Source: DATKAB01 sp964542745 (lineage in GTDB: Bacteria; Eisenbacteria; RBG-16-71-46). From it: 64,000 nucleotides of DNA. The stretch covers positions 12,122 to 76,121 of the forward strand of contig CAZIVR010000005.1 of NCBI GenBank assembly GCA_964542745.1. Reading direction: 5' to 3'. Shown piece by piece: positions 9,138 to 17,291 of this stretch (its first letter is position 1; every line of letters starts with the position of its first letter). Made by a program: the position numbers and the translations under genes. The notes below the pieces were generated by a model, which worked only from the letters and a program-made list of their open reading frames with translations, searched no databases and was not told where the DNA came from.

Positions 9138-9622
9138 CCCCGGGGGTAGGGCTTGAAGCGCGCGCGCAGCTGGTCGGCGAGGTCGGAGTCGAGCGTGGCG
9201 AAGTTGAGCCCCACGCCGTCCCCGAGCGCGAGCAGGCAGCCCGCGTCGAGCAGCCACTCCTCGAGCCCGAGCGGCGTGCCCGAGGTGAAGTCGCCGAGGT
9301 CGCTGCTGAGCCTGCCGGGGAACGACTCGAACTCGTCGTTCCACTCCGCGAGAAGCAGCAGCTCGTCGTTGCCCGCGAACAGCCCGAGCATGTTGAACTG
9401 GTCGAGCGCCCCGGGCTCGAGCAGCAGCACGCCGCGATGCTCGCGCACGCGAATGCCCTCGGCCCGCAGCCGCCGGCGAACCGTGGGCACCTCGACCGGA
9501 CGCTCCTGCGCTTCCATGACCGGGATCGCGGCCATCTCGAAGTGCGGAAGGAGGTCCACGCCCGCGTCCACCACGTCGGAGATGGTGGCGCGAAGGCACC
9601 CGGATTGAAGTCGCTCGCTCAT
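9134..9622 (-). CDS. Conserved hypothetical protein, first gene of a pair with the hydrolase
   Basis: 162 residues from ATG 9622. I do not recognise a named family. It is soluble and acidic, with no signal peptide or membrane helix. Recurrent features are a charged central part (LLLLAEWNDEFESFPGRL) and a C-terminal stretch DSDLADQLRARFKPYPRG. The start is supported by a promoter whose -10 lies only 12 bases upstream. Its stop overlaps the hydrolase start, so the two are co-translated and may share a task. Confidence 0.75.
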   Translation of the reverse strand: MSERLQSGCLRATISDVVDAGVDLLPHFEMAAIPVMEAQERPVEVPTVRRRLRAEGIRVREHRGVLLLEPGALDQFNMLGLFAGNDELLLLAEWNDEFESFPGRLSSDLGDFTSGTPLGLEEWLLDAGCLLALGDGVGLNFATLDSDLADQLRARFKPYPRG

Positions 9623-9634
9623 GAGAGGGCGGGC

Positions 9635-9663
9635 ATCATAGGTCCGGGGTCCGCGGGGGGCAA
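9635..9663 (-). promoter_or_regulatory. Promoter for the 9622-8469 operon
   Basis: On the minus strand: TTGCCC (9663-9658), a 17-base spacer and TATGAT (9640-9635). Only 12 bases separate the -10 from the ATG at 9622, so the leader would be about 6 bases or less. Confidence 0.5.
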
Positions 9664-9775
9664 CGCGATCCGGGCGTTCGGGCGAGAATTCCCCCGGGCG
9701 CCGCGCGGCGCGCGGCACGCGCGGAGCCCGGTCGCGTCCGGATGCGGCGGGCTCGGCGAAGCCGCCGGGGCGTCG

Positions 9776-9781
9776 TAGGAT
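9776..9781 (+). promoter_or_regulatory. Possible -10 box before the small ORF and GNAT gene
   Basis: TAGGAT at 9776-9781, about 35 bases before the small ORF. No convincing -35 is seen. Confidence 0.25.
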
Positions 9782-9815
9782 GGAACCGTCGTCCCGATCC
9801 CGGACCGGAGGATGG

Positions 9816-9947
9816 ATGAGCCCGCTCGCCCCGATCGTGATGTTGGCCGCCCTCGCCGCCGCGGCGCCCGCGCGCATGCCGCACCCGGGGCCCGTGCTCG
9901 TGACCCCGGGACGCGGGACGGAGGGCGGATGGGAGCCGGCGCGATGA
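9816..9947 (+). CDS. Possible 43-residue leader/small secreted peptide upstream of GNAT
   Basis: An ATG at 9816 follows GGAGG (about 9807-9811), which suits it better than the ATG at 9812. The predicted peptide begins SPLAPIVMLAALAAAAPA, which looks like a signal peptide or hydrophobic leader, then continues PHPGPVLVTPG. Its TGA overlaps the GNAT ATG (ATGA, 9944-9947), the same coupling used by real genes here. It could be a true small protein, a translational-coupling leader, or chance in GC-rich DNA. Confidence 0.35.
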   Translation: MSPLAPIVMLAALAAAAPARMPHPGPVLVTPGRGTEGGWEPAR

Positions 9948-10459
9948 GCGGGCACGGGTCGGCGCGCGCCGCCGGCGCGCCCGGACCGGCGGAGGCCCGC
10001 GTGCGCCGGGCCCTCCCCTCCGAGCGCGGCCTGCTGGTCGCGCTGATGGCCGAGTTCTACGCGGAGTCGGGATTTCCCTTCGACGCGGAGCGCGCCGGCG
10101 CGGCCTTCGACCAGCTGCTCGCCGCCGCCGGACGCGGCAGCGCGTGGCTGCTCGAATCGGAGGGCGAGATCGCCGGCTACTTCGTGCTCACGCTCTCCTT
10201 CAGCATGGAGTTCGGCGGGCCGAGCGCGTTCCTCGACGACCTGTTCGTGCGCGAGCGCTTCCGGGGCCGCGGCCTCGGCGCCCTCGCCCTCGCCCGGCTG
10301 CGCGAGGAGTGCGAGTCGCTCGGCGTGCGCGCGGTGCATCTCGAGGTGGCGCCCGGGAACGAGGCCGCGCTTCGCCTCTACCGCCGGGCCGGTTTCACCG
10401 CGCGGGGACTGACCCTGCTCTCCCTGTCGCTCGCGCCGCCGCTCCACGAGGCGGAATAG
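9944..10459 (+). CDS. GNAT family N-acetyltransferase
   Basis: 171 residues from ATG 9944. The acetyl-CoA binding motif is clear: the DDLFVRERFRGRGLGALAL stretch contains the R/QxxGxG/A loop. The later EVAPGNEAALRLYRRAGF is the standard GNAT C-terminal signature. The N-terminal part (ESGFPFDAERAGAAFDQLL) is typical of the small uncharacterised acetyltransferases that act on amines or protein N-termini. The substrate is unknown. The gene is convergent with the NRAMP gene (10469), with only nine bases between the stops. Confidence 0.9.
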   Translation: MSGHGSARAAGAPGPAEARVRRALPSERGLLVALMAEFYAESGFPFDAERAGAAFDQLLAAAGRGSAWLLESEGEIAGYFVLTLSFSMEFGGPSAFLDDLFVRERFRGRGLGALALARLREECESLGVRAVHLEVAPGNEAALRLYRRAGFTARGLTLLSLSLAPPLHEAE

Positions 10460-10468
10460 CGCACGGCT

Positions 10469-12535
10469 TCACCGACCGGAGCCGGGCGGCGGGGAATCGC
10501 CGGGCCCGCTCCCGCCTCCGCGCGACGGCGGAACCGTCAGCACGGTGCAGCGCACCCGGTGCCTCAGCGCGGACACGGTGGCGCCGTAGATCAGGTCGCC
10601 GAGGAAGCCGTGGCCGTGGGACCCCGTGATCAGCAGGTCCGCCCCCAGCTCGTTCGTCATGCGCGCCAGCTCGCCGCGCGGGTCCCCGAAACCGAGCTGC
10701 ACCCGCGCCGGGATCCCGGCCGCGCGCAGCGCCTCGGCGTGACGCTCGAGCAGCGCCTGGTCCTCGCGCTGCTCGAGGTCCGACGACTCGGCGCCGAGGA
10801 ACCGGCTGGCCGCGCTCTCCGCCACGTGCAGGAGCACGACCTCGCCCCCCGCGGGCAGCGGGAGACCGCGCACGTGGTCGAGCACCGCGGCGTCCGAGGG
10901 GCCGAGGTCGAGCGCCACCGCCACCAGCTTCCAGCGCGCGTCGGCGGCCGGCAGCATGGGCTCGGGCGCCACCGCGGGCGCCGGCGGCGGCATCCCCGGG
11001 GGACGGCCCCCGCCCGCCGTCGCGGGCGCGCCGGCGTGGCCGCCCCTCAGCACGCCGGGGGCGAAGCGCGCGAGGAGCGGCATGAACAGGATCACCGCGA
11101 GCAGCAGCGCCACCGCGGCCACCGCCGGAAGGACCAGCCCGGGCAGCCACCACGAGCCCGGGGGGGCCGCCGCGATCCACTCGCCGAGCGTGTCCACGAC
11201 CAGCTTGGCGTTGAGCCCGATGATCGCCGCCGCCGCCACCACCGCCACGACGATCACCCAGACCGGATTGGCGAACGGGCCCATCTTGGCCCGGTCGCTC
11301 GTGAAGGTGATGAGCGGCACCACCGCGAACGAGAGCTGCAGGCTCAGCACCACCTGCGAGAGCACCAGCAGGTCGTCCACGCCGCGCTCGCCGGACCACA
11401 CGATCACCAGCGCCGCCGGGATGATCGCGAGCCCGCGGCTGATGAGCCGGCGCAGCCAGGGCTGGATGCGGATGCGCAGGAACCCCTCCATCACGATCTG
11501 GCCGGCGAGCGTGCCGGTGATGGTGCTGGCCTGGCCCGAGGCGAGCAGCGCCACGGCGAACAGCGTGGAGGCGGCCGCCGTGCCGAGCAGCGGCGCCAGC
11601 AGCCGGTGCGCCTCGTGGAGGCTCGACACGCCCTCGTGGCCCGTGGTGTGGAACACCGTGCCCGCCAGCACCAGGATCGCGCCGTTCACGAACAGCGCCG
11701 CGTTGAGCGCCACCACCGAGTCCACCAGGTTGTGGCGGCACGCCTGCCGCTTGGCCTCGATCGAGGCCGCCACCGCGCGGCTCTGCACCAGCGAGCTGTG
11801 CAGGTAGAGGTTGTGGGGCATCACCGTGGCGCCGAGGATGCCCATCGCGATGTAGAGCGACTCGCCGGTGAGCCCGAGCACGGTGCGCCCTCCCTCGGGG
11901 TCGCGGCCGAACAGGCTCGGGACGCCGGCCGCGTCGCGCGGGATCACGTGGGTGAGGATCGCCAGGACGTCGGGCCGCGAGAGGAACATCTCCACGGCGA
12001 AGCAGCCGCCGATGGTCGCCACCAGCGTGATGATGATCGCCTCGAGACGGCGCATGCCGAGCCGCCCGAGCGCGAGCAGCAGCAGCACGTCGGCCCCGGT
12101 GATGAGCACCCCCCACAGCAGCGGAACGCCGAACAGCAGCTGGAGCCCGATGGCCGCGCCCAGCACCTCGGCCAGGTCGCAGGCGATGATCGCGATCTCG
12201 CACAGGATCCACAGGGGAATGGTGAGGAACGACGGGTAGTAGTCGCGGCACGCCTGCGCGAGATCCTTGCCGGTCACCACCCCGAGCCGCGCCGACAGGG
12301 TCTGGAGCAGCACGGCGATCAGGTTGCTCATCACCAGCACCCAGACCAGCTGGTAGCCGAACTTGGCGCCGCCCGCGAGATCGGTGGCCCAGTTGCCCGG
12401 GTCCATGTAGCCGACGCTCACGAGGTAGGCGGGCCCCGCGAACGCCAGCATGCGGCGCAGCCAGTTCCCCGTCTGCGGGATCTCGACGGTGCGGTGGACC
12501 TCGGCCAGCGAGCGGGTTTCGTGCTCGTGCTTCAC
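10469..12535 (-). CDS. mntH: NRAMP Mn2+/Fe2+ transporter fused to a universal stress protein domain
   Basis: 688 residues from GTG 12535, overlapping the regulator stop (GTGA). Residues about 25-450 are a full NRAMP transporter: helix 1 has DPGNW (45-49) and helix 6 has MPHN (239-242), the two unwound metal-binding motifs. It should import Mn2+ or Fe2+ with protons. After more hydrophobic segments and a Gly/Pro-rich linker (about 505-530), residues about 530-676 form a UspA-like domain. Its nucleotide-binding loop GSHGHGFLGDLIYGATV matches Gx2Gx9G(S/T/A). The Usp domain would lie in the cytoplasm and could gate transport according to ATP. Plain MntH is about 400-450 residues. The regulator next door suggests metal-dependent repression. 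Confidence 0.9.
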   Translation of the reverse strand: MKHEHETRSLAEVHRTVEIPQTGNWLRRMLAFAGPAYLVSVGYMDPGNWATDLAGGAKFGYQLVWVLVMSNLIAVLLQTLSARLGVVTGKDLAQACRDYYPSFLTIPLWILCEIAIIACDLAEVLGAAIGLQLLFGVPLLWGVLITGADVLLLLALGRLGMRRLEAIIITLVATIGGCFAVEMFLSRPDVLAILTHVIPRDAAGVPSLFGRDPEGGRTVLGLTGESLYIAMGILGATVMPHNLYLHSSLVQSRAVAASIEAKRQACRHNLVDSVVALNAALFVNGAILVLAGTVFHTTGHEGVSSLHEAHRLLAPLLGTAAASTLFAVALLASGQASTITGTLAGQIVMEGFLRIRIQPWLRRLISRGLAIIPAALVIVWSGERGVDDLLVLSQVVLSLQLSFAVVPLITFTSDRAKMGPFANPVWVIVVAVVAAAAIIGLNAKLVVDTLGEWIAAAPPGSWWLPGLVLPAVAAVALLLAVILFMPLLARFAPGVLRGGHAGAPATAGGGRPPGMPPPAPAVAPEPMLPAADARWKLVAVALDLGPSDAAVLDHVRGLPLPAGGEVVLLHVAESAASRFLGAESSDLEQREDQALLERHAEALRAAGIPARVQLGFGDPRGELARMTNELGADLLITGSHGHGFLGDLIYGATVSALRHRVRCTVLTVPPSRGGGSGPGDSPPPGSGR

Positions 12536-13209
12536 GACGGCCTCCGCCGGGCGCGCGCCTCGACCATCACGCCCTCGAGACCCTCGCTGCCCGAGGACAT
12601 GCGGCGGCCCCCGACCTCGAACTCGAACACGTCCTCGATCCCGCGCACCGCGCGCATCTCGACCACCGCGCCCGGCACCAGGCCCGCCCGCTTCCAGTGC
12701 GCCATGCGCGCGCGGTCGCCGTCGCGGATCTCGCGCACCGTGGCGCGCGCCCCCGCCGCGAGCGAGGTGAGCGGCGCGAGCGCGCGGCGGCGCATGTGGC
12801 CCGAGCGGTCGGGAATCACGTGCCCGTGCGGGTCCTCGGACGGGTGGCCGCACAGCCGGTCGAGGGCCTCGAGCACGCGGTCGCTGACGTGATGTTCGAG
12901 CACCTCGGCGTCCTCGTGCACCTCCGACCAGTCGAGCCCGAGCACGTTCGTGAGGAAGGTCTCGAGGATGCGGTGGCGCCGCACCAGGTCGAGCGCCAGC
13001 CGGCGCCCGGCGGCGGAGAGCCGCGCGCCGGTCCCGGGCGCGAGCACGACGAGCCCGTCGCGCGAGAGGCGCCGCAGCATGTTGGTGGCCGACGGCATCG
13101 AGACCGCGAGGCGCGCCGCCAGCTGCGAGGTGGACACCACGCCGGTCTCGCCGCCCAGCGCGAACAGCGCCTTCACGTAGTCCTGCCGGGCGCGCGTCGG
13201 GGCCTTCAT
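12532..13209 (-). CDS. mntR: DtxR/MntR family metal-dependent repressor with FeoA-like domain
   Basis: 225 residues from ATG 13209. An N-terminal winged helix (about 5-65, with SMPSATNMLRRL as recognition helix) is followed by the metal-binding dimerisation domain HEDAEVLEHHVSD (H, E, E and H ligands). Next is the conserved LCGHPSEDPHGHVIP, then an SH3/FeoA-like domain (about 145-220). Family members bind DNA when loaded with Mn2+ or Fe2+ and repress metal import. It sits 19 bases after the porin gene and overlaps the NRAMP gene. The 19-base palindrome over the operon promoter (15822-15840) is its likely operator. Confidence 0.9.
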   Translation of the reverse strand: MKAPTRARQDYVKALFALGGETGVVSTSQLAARLAVSMPSATNMLRRLSRDGLVVLAPGTGARLSAAGRRLALDLVRRHRILETFLTNVLGLDWSEVHEDAEVLEHHVSDRVLEALDRLCGHPSEDPHGHVIPDRSGHMRRRALAPLTSLAAGARATVREIRDGDRARMAHWKRAGLVPGAVVEMRAVRGIEDVFEFEVGGRRMSSGSEGLEGVMVEARARRRPS

Positions 13210-13228
13210 GCGGAGGCGGGCTCCTCTC

Positions 13229-14437
13229 CTAGAAGTAGGTGGCGAGGCCGAAGGTCCACGCCGCCTCCGGTCCGAGGTTGTTGAAGCGGTCCCGCGACTC
13301 GCCGCGCGTGAAGGCGATCCGGAGCACGGTCTCTGGCACCGGCCGGAAACCGAGGCCCGCGGTCAGCGAGCGGCGCGAGTCTCCGGGAAGGTCGCGGTCG
13401 AAGTCCACCGCCTCGGCGCGCACCGCCACCGTGAAGTGCGAGCCCGGCATGGCGCGCACGCGCCCGTGGCCGAACGCACGCGCGGCCTCGACGTAGGCTC
13501 CCGACTGCCGCCCGGCGAACAGGCCCGGCAGGGACTCGGGGAGATCCGCGCTCACCAGCGCGGCCTCGGCGAGCACGCGCACCCCCGCGAGCGACGCCTC
13601 GAGATCGGCGACGCCGACGCGCAGGTCGCGGCGCTCGTCCACGTCGAGCCCCTCGAGCCGGTACACGTTGTAGGCGCCGCGGTAGCCGGAGATCCCGGCC
13701 GCGAGCCGCCCGCCCCGGCCGCCCTCCGCCTCGCGGCTCCACTCGAGGCGGCCCACCCACGCGGGCGAGGCGTTCGCGTCCTCGGGGTTCGACTTGCCGG
13801 GGGGCAGCCGCAGGCCGTCGCCGCTCGCCTCGAGGATGCGCGCGTCGTAGCCGGTGACGCCGTATCCCTCGTAGGTCAGCCGGGAGCCGGCCTCTCCGAA
13901 CGCGCCGAACAGGCCGAGCCCCGGCTGCGAGAGCGCGGAGCCCAGCAGCTCGGTGGCCACGAGCGGGCGCCCGGGCAGGGACTGGCGCGGCGCGTCGTGC
14001 GCCAGGTTGAAGCGCCCGAGCGGGAGCAGCAGCATGCCGCCGCGCAGGTTCGCGGCGCGGTGGAAGCGCACGTCCACCTGCGCCAGCTCGAGGACGATCT
14101 CCTCCCCTCCCTCCTCGAACTCGATCTCGGTCCACACCTCGACCCGCTCGCGCAGCACGGTGGAGGTGAGCAGGTTGAGCCGGGTGACCTCGAAGCCCAG
14201 TTCCTCGGTGGCGCCGCCGGCGCGCTCCCAGATTCCCGCGGCCTCGACGTAGCCGCCCACGCGCACGCGCCCGAACACGCCCTCGACGTAGGGCTTGTCG
14301 TCGTAGCCGCCGGGCAGGAACGGGGACCGGACCGCCGGCGCGGCGCTCGAGTCGAGGCCCGCCGCTCCCGCGGGGGCCGCCGCGCACGCGGCGAGCGCCG
14401 CGAGGAGCGCCGGTGCGGCCCAGCGGCGGGCGCTCAT
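13229..14437 (-). CDS. Outer-membrane porin-like beta-barrel in the metal operon
   Basis: 402 residues from ATG 14437, overlapping the di-haem gene stop (ATGA). A signal peptide (ending near AAPAGAAG) is followed by alternating amphipathic strands ending in a terminal aromatic, TFGLATYF, as expected of an outer-membrane barrel. Features such as GGMLLLPLGRFNLAHD and the C-terminal strands resemble phosphate-selective or OprB-like porins, but no precise family is claimed. Its place between a di-haem redox protein and an NRAMP system suggests it lets metal or a metal complex cross the outer membrane. That role is inference from context. Confidence 0.75.
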   Translation of the reverse strand: MSARRWAAPALLAALAACAAAPAGAAGLDSSAAPAVRSPFLPGGYDDKPYVEGVFGRVRVGGYVEAAGIWERAGGATEELGFEVTRLNLLTSTVLRERVEVWTEIEFEEGGEEIVLELAQVDVRFHRAANLRGGMLLLPLGRFNLAHDAPRQSLPGRPLVATELLGSALSQPGLGLFGAFGEAGSRLTYEGYGVTGYDARILEASGDGLRLPPGKSNPEDANASPAWVGRLEWSREAEGGRGGRLAAGISGYRGAYNVYRLEGLDVDERRDLRVGVADLEASLAGVRVLAEAALVSADLPESLPGLFAGRQSGAYVEAARAFGHGRVRAMPGSHFTVAVRAEAVDFDRDLPGDSRRSLTAGLGFRPVPETVLRIAFTRGESRDRFNNLGPEAAWTFGLATYF

Positions 14438-15711
14438 CGCGACTCCACGAAGTCGAGGAGCGCGGCGCGGTCCCCGGCGGGCAGCGTCGAGAAGGCGTCG
14501 CGCGCGGCCTGCGCCTCGCCGCCGTGGAGCAGGATCGCCTCCTCGACCGAGCGCGCGCGGCCGTCGTGCAGCAGGAACGCCTGCCCGTTGAGGAAGTCGC
14601 GCATCACGCGCAGGCCCCACAGGGGCGTGGTGCGCCACTCGCGTCCGTCGGCGTATCCGTCGGGCCGGCGGTCGGCGAGGCCGTCCCCCATGTCGTGGAG
14701 CAGCAAGTCCGAGAACAGCGGCACCTCGCGATTCGCGAGCGCCGCGACGCGGTTCGGCCCGGTGCGCAGCACCGGCGTGTGGCATCCCGCGCAGCCCACG
14801 GTGCCGAACAGCTGCCGGCCGCGTTCCCGGCGCGCGGTCATCGGACCCGGCGCGGGAGGCGCGAGCAGGCGCAGGTACGCGACCACCGCGCGCACCGCGC
14901 TCGCACCGAGCTCGGGGTCGGGCACGCGGTCGGCGCCCTCGTGCGCGGACGAAGCTTGCGGGTTGACGATCTCGTCGGGGCGGAAGTCGGTGGTCACGCC
15001 CATGTCCTGGTGGTAAGCGTCCACGGTCTGCTGGAGCAGCGAGGACACCTGCGCCTTGCGGCCGAAGCGGCCGAGCTGGAGCCCGGGCCCGCCGCCCGGC
15101 TCGTGGGCGGGGACGAAATCCGCCGCGGGGACCAGGCTCGCGCGCCCCGAGATGCCGTCGTTGTCGGCGTCGCCCGGATCGGCGCGCGCGAGAATGCTGT
15201 CCGCGGGGATCGCCTCGAGGAGCCCGACGCCGAACACCGGGGGCGGCAGGCGTCGCGAAACGTCCACGCCGGGAGGCAGCCGCTCGGCGATCGCCCCGGG
15301 GATCGCACGGTCCTGCACCTGCGGGCCGCCCTGCTCGAGCAGCGGGTCCGCGCCGAGGCTGAAGCGGGTGAGCACGTTCTCCGGGCGGCCGCGCCCGTCC
15401 CCGCTGTGGCACGAGGCGCACGACACGTTGTTGAAGATCGGTCCCAGGCCCTCGGCGATCGCGAACGCCTTCCCGAACTGGGCGTCGCCCTCCGCGAAGG
15501 CGGCGTTCTCGGCCGGGGTCAGGCCCTCGAGCGGGGAGTCGAAGAGGTCGCCGGGCTCCGGGGCGGTGGTCATGAGCGTGCCGCAGCCGAACCCGGCGAG
15601 CGCCGCGCCCACCAGCAGCGCGGGCAGGACGCGCAGCGGCCGCGGCGGTCCCGCGGGACGCGGCGCGGGGTCCGGCGCGGAGGGACGGCGCGGGTCGGCG
15701 GGTCGCTTCAT
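14434..15711 (-). CDS. Di-haem oxidoreductase family protein (DUF1111, 'thiol oxidoreductase')
   Basis: 425 residues from ATG 15711. The N-terminus has a Pro-rich stretch and a hydrophobic segment ending in a cysteine (C43, AGFGC), perhaps a lipoprotein although the lipobox is not canonical. Two c-type haem sites are present: CASCH (98-102) and CAGCH (307-311). The layout, including the MTARRERGRQLFGTVGCAG stretch before the second haem and LHDGRARSVEEAILLHGGEA near the end, matches the DUF1111 di-haem family related to MauG and CcpA peroxidases. It should be periplasmic. Family members are often encoded beside metal-uptake proteins such as imelysin. Here it leads a manganese/iron-type operon, so it may oxidise or reduce the incoming metal. 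Confidence 0.85.
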   Translation of the reverse strand: MKRPADPRRPSAPDPAPRPAGPPRPLRVLPALLVGAALAGFGCGTLMTTAPEPGDLFDSPLEGLTPAENAAFAEGDAQFGKAFAIAEGLGPIFNNVSCASCHSGDGRGRPENVLTRFSLGADPLLEQGGPQVQDRAIPGAIAERLPPGVDVSRRLPPPVFGVGLLEAIPADSILARADPGDADNDGISGRASLVPAADFVPAHEPGGGPGLQLGRFGRKAQVSSLLQQTVDAYHQDMGVTTDFRPDEIVNPQASSAHEGADRVPDPELGASAVRAVVAYLRLLAPPAPGPMTARRERGRQLFGTVGCAGCHTPVLRTGPNRVAALANREVPLFSDLLLHDMGDGLADRRPDGYADGREWRTTPLWGLRVMRDFLNGQAFLLHDGRARSVEEAILLHGGEAQAARDAFSTLPAGDRAALLDFVESR

Positions 15712-15803
15712 GGCTGCGCGGCTCCAGGTTCGGGGGCCTCGGCCCCGGGGGGGGCCGGTCGCGCCGGCCTCCCGATCCGGGGCCGGCGCCGCTTCGTGCG
15801 TGT

Positions 15804-15840
15804 ATTAGCTACGGCAAATGATCGGCTTTGTCAAAGCTAA
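15804..15840 (-). promoter_or_regulatory. Promoter and overlapping palindromic operator of the metal operon
   Basis: Minus strand: TTGACA (15834-15829), a 17-base spacer and TAGCTA (15811-15806). The -35 lies inside a 19-base imperfect palindrome (15822-15840, centre 15831) with core GCTTTG-A-CAAAGC, matching 7 of 9 base pairs per half. Outer repeats ATTAGCT (15804-15810) and AGCTAAT (15836-15842) bracket the whole promoter. Size and symmetry match DtxR/MntR operators, and the operon encodes such a regulator. It is also much more AT-rich than its surroundings. Confidence 0.65.
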
Positions 15841-15939
15841 TTTGCGCCCCCCGCCCCCCCCCGCGCCCGCGCCGGCCGCCCCGGTTTCGCCGCGGGCGCC
15901 CGGGCCGGCGCCGCGATTCCGCCGCGACCGCGGCGCCGG

Positions 15940-15967
15940 TTGCCGGGCTTCTCGGCGCTGCGATAAC
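15940..15967 (+). promoter_or_regulatory. Promoter of the 2-oxoacid dehydrogenase operon
   Basis: TTGCCG (15940-15945), a 16-base spacer and GATAAC (15962-15967). A GAGGAG ribosome binding site (15988-15993) follows before ATG 16004. Confidence 0.4.
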
Positions 15968-16003
15968 CTCCCGCGTCCCGCCCCACCGAGGAGACTCCCC
16001 GTC

Positions 16004-16977
<974 letters not shown>

Positions 16978-16978
<1 letters not shown>

Positions 16979-17280
16979 TGCTGGTGCTGGTCTGGGAATA
17001 CCGGGTGCGCCCGGAGCGGGTCGAGGAGTTCGAGGCGTTCTACCGCCCCGACGGGCCGTGGGGCTCGCTGTTCCGCAACGCCCCGGGCTTCGTGAGCATC
17101 ACGCTCATGAAGGACCTGAACGACCCGGCGCGCTTCCTGGTCGCCGACCGATGGACCGGCGAGACCCTCTACGAGGAATTCAAGCGCGGCCACGCCGCCC
17201 AGTATTTCGACCTGAGCGCGCGCGGCCGTCGGCTCTACGAGCGCGAGACCGAGATCGGCCGCTTCGACTTCCTGGAATAG
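16978..17280 (+). CDS. Small ABM/dimeric alpha-beta barrel protein within the dehydrogenase operon
   Basis: 100 residues from ATG 16978, sharing one base with the E1 beta stop (TGATG). The sequence VWEYRVRPERVEEFEAFY, then GFVSITLMKDLNDPARFLVADRW, fits the antibiotic-biosynthesis-monooxygenase-like fold. Small proteins of this fold are haem- or quinone-oxidising enzymes or merely stress-related. It has no clear catalytic residue. Its position between E1 beta and E2 is unusual. Confidence 0.75.
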
Positions 17281-17291
17281 ACCGAGGAGCC

